A DNA stretch of 21,282 nt from Oxalobacter formigenes (GTDB lineage: Bacteria > Pseudomonadota > Gammaproteobacteria > Burkholderiales > Burkholderiaceae_D): assembly GCA_019424645.1 (NCBI GenBank), contig JAHYZB010000087.1:9851-31132 (forward strand), in the 5' to 3' direction. The notes beneath the pieces were generated by a model, which searched no databases, was not told where the DNA came from, and was given only the letters and a program-made list of their open reading frames with translations. Below are positions 8,613 to 16,500 of this stretch, piece after piece. The position numbers and the translations under genes were made by a program. Positions within the stretch are counted from its first letter, which is position 1; every line of letters starts with the position of its first letter.

Positions 8613-9596
8613 ATGGAAACCAGAAAAATACCCAAAACAGACCTCAATCTGTCTGCCATCGCACTCGGTTCCTTTGCCTCGGGTGGCTGGGCGCCGTCGG
8701 AAAAAAAAGCCGCGACTGAAGCCATCCGTGCCAGTTACCAGATGGGTATCACCACCTTCGATACCGCCCCGATTTACGGCCTTGGCGAAACGGAAACCAT
8801 TATAGGCGAAGCCCTGAAACCTTTTCCCCGCGACAAGATCCAGATCATGACCAAATTCGGGCTGCGCTGGATTTACCAGAAAGGCACATACTTCCGCTCG
8901 TTCATCAATTACGAGGGTAAAAAAGTGGACATCTACCGCTACGCGTCGAAAGAAAGCGTTATCGAGGAATGTGAAAACAGCCTGCGGCGGCTGAATATGG
9001 ATTATATCGACCTGTACCAGCTCCACTGGCCGGACGAGACCACCCCGATGGAAGAAACCTTCGAAGGTATCCAGCGACTCGTCGAGCAGGGAAAAGTCCG
9101 GTACGTCGGCGTATCCAACCTGACACCTGAACAGCTCGACAAGGTCGAAAAAACCTTCCCTGTCGTTTCCATCCAGATGCCGTATAACATGCTGGACAGG
9201 AAAATCGAGGAAGACATCATTCCCTACTGCATCGAACACGAAACAGCCTTGATCGCTTACCGGCCACTGGGAGCGGGTCTGCTGACCGGAAAAATGTCGC
9301 CCGACATCGATTTCAGCCGGCACGACAATCGTCGCGGCAATCCGAAGTTCACCCCTGAAAACATCGAAAAGGCCAACAAGCTCGTTGACGCCTTGAGACC
9401 GGTTGCACAGGCCAATAAAGTGTCGATCCCTCAGCTCGTGCTCTCCTGGACATTGAACCGTCCGGGCGTGACCTGCGTTTTGACCGGCGCGATGAATTCG
9501 GCCCAGGCCATTGAAAACGCCAAGGCGGCCAATATCAAACTCTCCAGAAAAGACACGGACGCCGTCAACAACGCCCTGCTTGAGTCCGGTTTTTAA
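8613..9596 (+). CDS. Aldo/keto reductase (intact copy)
   Basis: A 327-aa NADPH-dependent aldo/keto reductase with a TIM-barrel fold. The catalytic tetrad is visible: Asp50 in TTFDTAPIYG, Tyr55, Lys81 in MTKFG, and His138 in YQLHWPDE. VRYVGVSN and the C-terminal TGAMN segment for cofactor phosphate binding are also present. It most resembles the group that includes bacterial sugar/xylose-type and YdjG/Tas-like oxidoreductases; the substrate cannot be assigned. The ATG at 8613 has an excellent AAGGAG six bases upstream, so the open frame back to 8544 is not used. It lies 75 bp after the GH15 gene on the same strand and may share its transcript. It is followed by a clear terminator at 9618-9653. 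A decayed paralogue lies just downstream. Confidence 0.92.
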   Translation: METRKIPKTDLNLSAIALGSFASGGWAPSEKKAATEAIRASYQMGITTFDTAPIYGLGETETIIGEALKPFPRDKIQIMTKFGLRWIYQKGTYFRSFINYEGKKVDIYRYASKESVIEECENSLRRLNMDYIDLYQLHWPDETTPMEETFEGIQRLVEQGKVRYVGVSNLTPEQLDKVEKTFPVVSIQMPYNMLDRKIEEDIIPYCIEHETALIAYRPLGAGLLTGKMSPDIDFSRHDNRRGNPKFTPENIEKANKLVDALRPVAQANKVSIPQLVLSWTLNRPGVTCVLTGAMNSAQAIENAKAANIKLSRKDTDAVNNALLESGF

Positions 9597-9617
9597 GGCC
9601 GCAGCTGCAAGCCCCCC

Positions 9618-9653
9618 GAAACGCCGGAAGCATTTTTCCGGCGTTTCTATTTT
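9618..9653 (+). terminator. Intrinsic terminator after the first aldo/keto reductase
   Basis: A perfect 12-bp stem GAAACGCCGGAA / TTCCGGCGTTTC with a 6-base loop is followed by TATTTTC. It closes the otsB-GH15-AKR transcription unit. Confidence 0.85.
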
Positions 9654-9827
9654 CGGATTCCATTTTATTTGACCGGTATTTGAGCGATCCAGAAAACGGT
9701 ACTCTGAAAACCGGTACACTTTTCCGTTATCGGCGCACTTTTCCGGACAGACAGACCTTCTCCAGAATTGTCCGGACGCCCTTCACAACAGCAATACGCC
9801 CTTTATGCATCCAGAAAGGATCAGGAT

Positions 9828-10798
9828 ATGGAATATCGAAAAATTCCGGGAACCGACCTGAAGCTCTCCGTCGTTGTATTCGGTTCATGGGCCAACGGAG
9901 GCTGGAAGGCATCGGAAAGAACCGACGCCATCAAAGCGGTACAGGCCAGTTATCAGGCCGGTGTTACCTCCTTCGACACCGCTCCCCTTTACGGGCTGGG
10001 TGACGCTGAAACCATCATTGGCGAAGCCATTGAATGCCTTCCACGCGACAAGATCCAGATCCTGACCAAGTTCGGGCTGAGATGGGATATCAACGGTGGT
10101 ATCCCCTTTTCAAGCATGACCAACGCGGCAGGTAACACGGTCGATATTGTGCGCCATGCCGGACGCGACAGCATCATTGCGAAGGCAGCCTGAAACGTCT
10201 CAAGACCGATTACATCGACATCTATCAGCTGCATTGGCCGGATGATGCTACCCCGATGGAAGAAACCTTCGAAGCCGTGCAAATGCTGATCGATCAGGGA
10301 AAAGTGCGTTATGCGGGTGTTTCCAATTACAGTGGCGGCCAGATGGCCGAAGCGGAAAAACATACCCACATCGTCTCCAACCAGATCCCCTACTCCATGA
10401 TCAACCGGGGTGTCGAGGAGAAAACCGTACGCTATTGCCTCGACCATAATAAAGCCGTACTGGCCTACCGTCCGCTCGAATCGGGACTGTTGACCGGAAC
10501 GATCAATCCCGGAACCATTTTCCCGAAAGGCGATTTCCGCCGCGACAGCGCACAGTTCACTGATGAAAACATCCGGCGCGTCGATAACCTTGTCCTGAAA
10601 CTGAAACCGCTGGCCGAAGACAGGAAAATAACGATTGCCCAGCTCGTCTTGCGCTGGACGATCCAGCGCACGGGCATCACCGCCGTGCTGGCCGGTGCCA
10701 AAACACCGGAACACGCGATTGAAAACGCCAGGGCAGGTGACTTTTCCCTGACAAAAAAAGAAATGGGCTATATCGACAGCGTCCTGCCACCGGTATAA
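9828..10798 (+). pseudogene. Frameshifted aldo/keto reductase (tandem paralogue)
   Basis: A second aldo/keto reductase, closely related to the first (19 of the first 30 residues match by eye), split over two frames. The first part starts at ATG 9828 (AGGA upstream). It keeps Asp50 (SFDTAPLYG), Tyr55 and Lys81 (LTKFG), and ends after IIAKAA at TGA 10191-10193. The second frame continues with EGSLKRLKTDYIDIYQLHWPDD, supplying the catalytic His, and runs to 10798 (VLPPV). Against copy 1 (VIEECENSLRRL), the text fits loss of 7 bases right after 10178: I-I-[7 nt]GC-GAA-GGC-AGC-CTG would restore I-I-E-E-C-E-G-S-L. Both halves otherwise look well conserved, so the break is recent or a sequencing/assembly error. 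An internal ATG at 10256 could give a C-terminal fragment, but that fragment lacks the tetrad. Confidence 0.85.
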
Positions 10799-10823
10799 AA
10801 CCCGAAACCGTCCTTACCATTGC

Positions 10824-10862
10824 AAAAGCCGTCCGGTTCCGTATGGAAGAGGACGGCTTTTT
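10824..10862. terminator. Hairpin terminator between AKR pseudogene and gdx
   Basis: AAAAGCCGTCC (10824-10834) pairs with GGACGGCTTTT (10851-10861). An inner TTCC/GGAA pairing extends the hairpin. The T-run favours the plus strand, but TTTT on the other side allows weaker use for the convergent gdx gene. Confidence 0.8.
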
Positions 10863-10930
10863 GAATCGATGCATTTTCTTCATCAATCAGACAGGATCTT
10901 TTTGCCCGTCAAAAACCGGTACCGACACAG

Positions 10931-11245
10931 TCAGGCCAGCCATTTCAATCCGGCAATTCCCCCCAAAATCATGAGCAGGAACAGGATTCGCAGCCATGAA
11001 AGCGGTTCGTGAAACAGGAAAATACCTAAAATGACCGTACCGACAATACCGATGCCCGTCCAGACAGCATAAGCCGTTCCGACAGGAAGCGTTTTCATGC
11101 AATGCGCCAGTAACAGAAAACTGGCCGTCATGGCAATCAGTGTGCCGACCGAAGGCCAAAGACGAGTGAAGCCTTCCGTGTATTTAAGACCCAAAGCCCA
11201 GGCAGTCTCGAAGAGACCGGCGATGATCAAAAGGAACCAGACCAT
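10931..11245 (-). CDS. gdx: SMR guanidinium exporter (Gdx/SugE)
   Basis: A 104-aa four-helix small multidrug resistance protein of the Gdx (formerly SugE) subgroup, which exchanges guanidinium for protons across the inner membrane as a dual-topology dimer. The essential Glu13 is in IIAGLFETAW. GLKYTEGFTRLWPS and KTLPVGTAYAVWTGIG are the hallmarks that separate Gdx from the Qac/EmrE drug exporters. Start ATG 11243-11245 has AAAGGA about six bases upstream. The leader carries a guanidine-II riboswitch (11267-11317) behind a good promoter, which independently supports guanidinium as the substrate. The CCCTT of riboswitch hairpin P2 can pair with AAGG of the Shine-Dalgarno, so translation is probably off until guanidine binds. 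The gene is single and convergent with the broken AKR gene. Confidence 0.93.
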   Translation of the reverse strand: MVWFLLIIAGLFETAWALGLKYTEGFTRLWPSVGTLIAMTASFLLLAHCMKTLPVGTAYAVWTGIGIVGTVILGIFLFHEPLSWLRILFLLMILGGIAGLKWLA

Positions 11246-11266
11246 TGAAAATCCTTTCAGAAAAAC

Positions 11267-11317
11267 AAGGGTCGTCCCTTAAAAAAGAAGGTGAAACGAC
11301 CGGGGTCGTCCCCGGTC
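11267..11317 (-). ncRNA. Guanidine-II (mini-ykkC) riboswitch
   Basis: Read on the minus strand, two hairpins each carry the loop ACGA: P1 GACCGGGG-ACGA-CCCCGGTC (11298-11317) and P2 AAGGG-ACGA-CCCTT (11267-11280), joined by a 17-base pyrimidine-rich linker. Paired stems capped by ACGR loops define the guanidine-II class, in which the two loops kiss and each binds a guanidinium. P2 ends 21 bases before the gdx start codon. Its 3' arm (CCCTT) can alternatively pair with the Shine-Dalgarno (AAGG), giving the expected translational ON switch. Confidence 0.93.
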
Positions 11318-11324
11318 ATGGATC

Positions 11325-11353
11325 AATATACCGTGTCTTCGAAAAACTGGCAA
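11325..11353 (-). promoter_or_regulatory. Sigma-70 promoter of gdx
   Basis: On the minus strand TTGCCA (11348-11353) and TATATT (11325-11330) are separated by exactly 17 bp. Transcription would begin around 11318, right at the first base of riboswitch hairpin P1, which is the expected arrangement. Confidence 0.75.
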
Positions 11354-11527
11354 ACCGGAAAACGCGGCAATTTCATGACGGAACGACCCGCTTTCTTTCA
11401 TCAGACCCGGTTGGCCAAATAACGTTCCTCATGAAATCAATTAATGCCTGCTGTCTTTTATGCGTTCGGATGCATCCCCATCGTTCAATGCTCGTTCGGA
11501 CACAGTGCGATTTGACGTGACGATCCC

Positions 11528-12124
11528 TCAGGGAAGTCGTGTATAAACGCCGCGCGTATTGACGATCCCGTTCAAAAACCATTGACAATCACCCCGTACG
11601 GACGAAACCAGCACCTGAGTTTTCCGGATGGAAAAATTCCCGACATGAATATCGAATTCCACTGAACGGGCCACATTTCCCGGTTGGCCAGGATTGCGCT
11701 GCCACCGCGGGTTGTTCATACCCGGATTGTCATATACCCTGATATTCCATGCGAGGCCGTGACGCGCGATCAGCTGTTCAGCTTCCTGATTGGTCGGATT
11801 CGCAGGCCAGTTCCGGTTCCAGTTGGGATCATCCACAGCATTGGAAAAACGGTTTCGCCAGAAATCGGCCGTATTGTTCGCGCCAGTAGCCTGATCAACC
11901 GGTCCCGTGGATGCGCCTCGTTGAACCCAGCTGCCATTGACCAGATCCCAGAAAGTAATCGTTTCCCACCACGAGAAGGCGGGAGAATCGACACGATGGG
12001 CAAAGAGTCCGCCCCTGACTCTGGCAGGAATGACCAGTTCGAGGGTATGTCCCAGAATCGGTCCGTTTCGCACATTCGGGTAATCGTTCAAAACGGGTTC
12101 GTGGATGATCATCGTACGAGGCAT
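11528..12124 (-). CDS. Trp-rich protein of unknown function
   Basis: A 198-aa protein I do not recognise. The start ATG at 12124 has a strong AGGAGA six bases upstream; a longer frame to 12220 lacks such a site. There is no signal peptide and no membrane helix. It is rich in Trp (10 residues: 52, 53, 59, 66, 89, 102, 106, 126, 141 and 182) and in Asn, Arg and Pro. Distinct stretches are SWWETITFWDLVNGSW (51-66), NWNRNWPANPTNQEAEQL (101-118) and a beta-rich C-terminal half (ARSVEFDIHVGNFSIRKTQV). The pattern suggests a compact soluble beta protein with an aromatic surface, perhaps ligand- or sugar-binding, but that is only a guess. A candidate promoter lies at 12166-12193. It is a single gene, divergent from the methyltransferase-like gene. 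Confidence 0.75.
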   Translation of the reverse strand: MPRTMIIHEPVLNDYPNVRNGPILGHTLELVIPARVRGGLFAHRVDSPAFSWWETITFWDLVNGSWVQRGASTGPVDQATGANNTADFWRNRFSNAVDDPNWNRNWPANPTNQEAEQLIARHGLAWNIRVYDNPGMNNPRWQRNPGQPGNVARSVEFDIHVGNFSIRKTQVLVSSVRGDCQWFLNGIVNTRGVYTRLP

Positions 12125-12165
12125 TTCGTTTCTCCTGAAAATGACATTCGTTATCTGATGAACGT

Positions 12166-12193
12166 AATATAAAAAACCTTTTCGGAAAATCAA
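12166..12193 (-). promoter_or_regulatory. Candidate promoter of the Trp-rich protein gene
   Basis: On the minus strand TTGATT (12188-12193) and TATATT (12166-12171) are 16 bp apart. They lie 42 bp upstream of the start codon at 12124. Confidence 0.4.
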
Positions 12194-12602
12194 ATGCCAC
12201 CGATGACGTATTGACTTCATTGCGTCTTTTCCTTACTTAAGCCCTTCCCCGGATATCAAGCATTCTGCGAACGCAAAAAAGAACGTTAAAAACAGGCCAT
12301 CAGTCCATCTTTTTGTTACTCGCAGGAAATATTCTGATGCATTGATCTGAAACAAAGCCTCTTTGCCGCCAATCTTTAAATTGTCTTTCCGATCTTCGAA
12401 ACAAACCGTTACAAGCAGATATGAACGACAGGAAACAAAATCGGAACCGGATTTTTTTCAAGGGGTCTAAAAATCCATATGTCTGAATATTGCCAGACAA
12501 ACAGATTACCGATTTCACACCCCTTTTCACGAGACAGGGAAAAGTGAATACACCCGGGAGAACACTTACCCGCTTTTCCGGATGAAAAACAAGGAGAAAA
12601 AA
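12194..12602. other. Intergenic region, no gene seen
   Basis: About 410 bases between two divergent genes. A small inverted repeat TGTCTG/CAGACA occurs near 12480-12500 without a T-run. No well-spaced promoter for the plus-strand methyltransferase-like gene could be placed, and no coding frame with a ribosome binding site was found. An in-frame ATG at 12582 precedes the chosen methyltransferase start. Confidence 0.4.
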
Positions 12603-13328
12603 ATGACTTATCGCTTGAGAAACCTTGTGCCCTGGGGGCGAAATTTCGACGAATACACCAACATGTTCGGATTGTGCGATACCGAACTGAACGGAAAAAT
12701 TGCCGGATTTGCGGATGGCCCCGCCAGTTTCAACGCCGAATGTTGCCAGCAGGGCGGCCAGGTCGTTTCGTTCGACCCGGTTTATCGTTATCCGGTCGAA
12801 AAGCTTGAATTGTGCCTGCAGGAAGCGAAACGCCTGATGTTCGAAGACATCTGCAAAAACACGCCTCTGGACGAATCGATCGCGGCCAGAAACATCGACG
12901 AGCTCGAAAAACATCACATGGATGCCACCCGGACTTTCCTGGACGATTATGAAAAGGGAAAAGCCGAAGGGCGCTACATCGATCATCAATTGCCATTTAA
13001 AATCCCTTTCCCGGACGATTCTTTCGATCTGGGACTCTCGTCGCATTTTCTGATGCTGTATCCCAAACTGGGCGTCAGCTTCCATTTGCAGGCACTCGAA
13101 GAAATGCTCCGTATCTGTCAGGAAATCCGCATCTTCCCGACGATGGACAAAACCGGAAAACACTCACCACTGACCGACAGGATCATTGGCCGGTTTTGCG
13201 ATGATTGCAAAGTCACTTTAAAGAAAACCAACTGCCATTACCTGAACGGTGCACACGAAATGCTCGTCATCCGCAAAAAAGACAGGACAAGCTCATCCAT
13301 GCCAAAACGAGACTGTTCCTTTTCCTGA
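12603..13328 (+). CDS. SAM-dependent methyltransferase-like protein
   Basis: A 241-aa cytoplasmic protein resembling a class I (Rossmann-like) SAM methyltransferase. The glycine loop of motif I appears as ADGPASFNAE (37-46), an atypical D-G-P-A-S-F-N form. The acidic end of strand beta-2 is VVSFDPVY with Asp58, and the post-motif segment IPFPDDSFDLGLSSHFL (134-150) is typical of these enzymes. A conserved N-terminus (YRLRNLVPWGRNFDEY) precedes the fold. The substrate is unknown, and no neighbour gives a clue. The start at 12603 is chosen over 12582 because AAGGAG lies 7 bases before it and the related N-terminal pattern begins there. The last 15 or so residues (Ser/Lys-rich) lie beyond the fold. 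No close terminator was seen on the plus strand. Confidence 0.75.
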   Translation: MTYRLRNLVPWGRNFDEYTNMFGLCDTELNGKIAGFADGPASFNAECCQQGGQVVSFDPVYRYPVEKLELCLQEAKRLMFEDICKNTPLDESIAARNIDELEKHHMDATRTFLDDYEKGKAEGRYIDHQLPFKIPFPDDSFDLGLSSHFLMLYPKLGVSFHLQALEEMLRICQEIRIFPTMDKTGKHSPLTDRIIGRFCDDCKVTLKKTNCHYLNGAHEMLVIRKKDRTSSSMPKRDCSFS

Positions 13329-13463
13329 TTTCCATAAAATGGGATAAAGCCTCACCCGGAACCGTTACCTGTTTATCGTCGTTTCATATTTTATAAAAAC
13401 AGGCCTTAATGATCAGGCAAACCATCATTCATCCGGTTTTCCCATCAATCACAGAAAAGACAT

Positions 13464-13497
13464 AAAAAAAGGTACAGGAATGTATCCTGTACCTTTT
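13464..13497 (-). terminator. Terminator of the LapA-like gene
   Basis: AAAAGGTACAGGA / TCCTGTACCTTTT forms a 13-bp stem with a 5-base loop. On the minus strand it is followed by a run of seven T, 26 bp beyond the stop codon of the adhesin gene. Confidence 0.9.
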
Positions 13498-13522
13498 CAA
13501 GTGAATCAACAACAGACTTCTA

Positions 13523-16500
13523 TCAACCCAGCTTGCCATCCTGATGCTGGTTCTGCAACATCTGCTGCAACAGATCACTGGTACTCAAGCCATGGTCAGA
13601 ATGGGCACCAGAGATATGGATTTCTGCCAGATCGATTGCGCCACCGGCTCCAGCCTTTCCATCCGCATCAATGGTCAACTGATACACCTGGTTCCCCTGA
13701 TCATCGGTTCCTTTGGATTCGATATTGAGGTAACCCCCATTGATCAGGTTATCAAGATTATGGTCTGTTACACCGACTCCGGTCAGCAAATCACCCACAT
13801 CAAGCTTGTCCGTTCCGACCTTGAAATCCATGATCGTATCGCCATGACCACTGGTATCGGCCAGATCTCCAGTCATATATTTAAAGACTGTTTCTCCGGA
13901 ACCGGCAGTCATATGGTCATTTCCTGCACCGCCGGCCAGAACATTATGGCCACTGCCTCCGACCAGGGTATCGTTTCCATGACCGCCGTACAGGACGTTG
14001 TCGCCGCTGCCTCCGAACAGGATATCATCGCCAGCGCCACCATGAAGCGTGTCATTTCCGGAGCCACCCATCAGGATATCGTTGCCGTCACCGCCATGAA
14101 GCACGTCGTTTCCGGAACCGCCAATCAACACGTCATTGCCGGCACCACCGTAAAGAGCATCGCCACTGTGGTCGCCGGCTCCCAGATGACCCTCAGCCCA
14201 GTTGGCAAAATCGTTCAGCTGTGAATGGTTCATTCCATGAAGGGCGTCGCCCAGCGCACCGATGTCGTGTGTCAGGTCGTGGCCTGCCGAAAAGTCCAGA
14301 TGATCCGCACCGGTCACACCATGATCAGTCAGATAATTAGCAATATCACTGGCTGAATTCAGGCTGCCGTCAGCGATCAGGATATCGTTTCCATCCTGGC
14401 CGAACAGGAGATCGTTACCGGCACCGCCAATCATCACGTCGGCCTTCCCGAGCCCTGTACTCGTGCTATTCAGGTAATCGTTGAATACATCAGCATGATC
14501 CCTGATGTACTTCATGACATCGCTCGACTTCGAGACATCCACACCTGAATCCTGGGACAGGATAAAGGATTTCAGCGCATCGTACCCGTGCTTGCCATCA
14601 TGAACAAATGCTTCGCCGAACATGATGTCGTCGCCTGCGCCACCGTATATCATGTCTGAGCCCATCGGATTGCCGGTGGTAGAAGATGAACCGTTTTGCA
14701 AAGCCGATTCAAGCTCCTCTGGAGAAGTGATCAGGGAAGAACCACTACCACCAGCGCCACCGTTCGCCCATTTGTCAAGATTGGTCTGATCAACCTCACC
14801 CATGCCTACTGTATGAATGATCGTATCCGGATGAGTGTTTTTAAAGTCATCAAAGACGGAATCGGCTTTGTTGGGATTGCTTGGATTGCCATCCGTCAGA
14901 ATGTAAAAATCATTTTCCGTATCGCTGTCGGCCGGATGTTTGCTGAACCAGTTATTGGCATCACTTACCGCCTGATCCGTCGCCGTGTTGCCGTTAGGGT
15001 ATCCTAAAACGAAATTCACCTCACCGTTCAGCCAGTCTGTAAGCTGTTTCAGAATACTGTCGAAATCGCTTTTCTGCGTGATCGTGACATCGATTCCACC
15101 CCAGTTCAACTGAGTATCAAAAGTTTTGATATACAGATTGATAGTACCATCGTGACCTCTCAGACTTTCCACAAAATTCTCGACCGCCTTTGCCAGTTCG
15201 ACAATCCGGTTTGAATCACCGAAAGGTTTGACCATACTTCCCGACGTATCGAGCATCAGGCAGATATTGTAATCCTTACCGGGCTGTACAACACTCGTGC
15301 TGCCACCTGTATCCCCGATAAGGATGTCATTGGACAGCCCCGGTTTTCCTTCAATGATATCGGTATGGTTGGTTCCTTCCGTTACGGAATGACCCGGGTT
15401 GACCGTCAGATTGACACTGCCCGTAGCCTTGTCGCCATCATTATCCGTAACAGTAAAATGCAAGGTATCGTTATGGACGACGCCATTGGTTCCACCCGGT
15501 GTATAAGTGAAATCACCACTAGCGTTCAGATCGACCTTGTTGCCGTTATTGTCTTCAAAATGCCAGACCTTGTCGGCACCTTCCCCTGTCGTACTGCTTA
15601 AATTGTATCCATCCAGTGAAACACCACCACCGGCATGTTCACCATCAGCGCCAAAGTTGAGATCGACGTGACCGTCGATCACAGCATCACCATAATTCAC
15701 AACATCCGGATTCTGTGGCGTAAAGGTCGGCACATCATCCGTGATATCGACCTTCACATCCACTTCGAACGTATTGCCATCCTTGTCCTGCACCACGATC
15801 TTGACCGAATCCCCGCCCAGCACGGTATTGTCGCCCTGGATATTACCCGAATCCATCGGACCGTTCAGTTTGTAGTGCCATTCCCCGTCACTTCCCTGAA
15901 CCAGTTCGCCGTAGGTTCCCTTGCCTCCCTCGACTATCGTGTATCCCGGAATGTCCAGCGCATCACTGAATTCTTTACCGGCAGCCGGATTTCCGTCTGT
16001 CAAACCGGATTCGTCCACACTGATGTGTGGAATCTGGTCTCCGTTCGGACCTGTTACATCGTCTATCGTGATAGTGACGTCACCCTTCTGGATATCTCCA
16101 TCCGCATCCTTGATCGTAAACTCGAAGTGATCCGAATTCCCTCCCTGATTGGCACTGGTCGTATAGGTGTACGTTCCGTCTGCATTCAAATGCATCGTTC
16201 CGTGCTTGCCTGCAATATCGATGCCGTCTTTTCCTATGTTCGTCAGGTCAACTGTCTTGCCATCGACTGTGACACTCAAGGATTTTCCAGATCCATTGTC
16301 CGCTCCAAAGTCGAAGTCTACTTGACCGCTTACGGTCGAGTTGTTTCCTTCTGCCAGACTATGGCTTCCGTCTGTCGCCAGCGTCGGTACGTCATCCGTG
16401 ATGTCGACTTTAATATCTGTTTCAAACGTATTGCCGTTTTTGTCCTGTACCTGGACCCGAATTGTATCGGCCCCGTCCACGATGTTTGTGCCCTGAATGT

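Noticed and set aside
8418..9719. A 433-aa minus-strand frame opposite the first aldo/keto reductase
   Set aside because: It is a shadow of a gene with a full catalytic tetrad and a strong Shine-Dalgarno, and it runs across the terminator.
13880..14161. Regularly repeated DNA that could be mistaken for a CRISPR or satellite array
   Set aside because: The period is 27 bases and it is in frame with RTX nonapeptides. There are no unique spacers.
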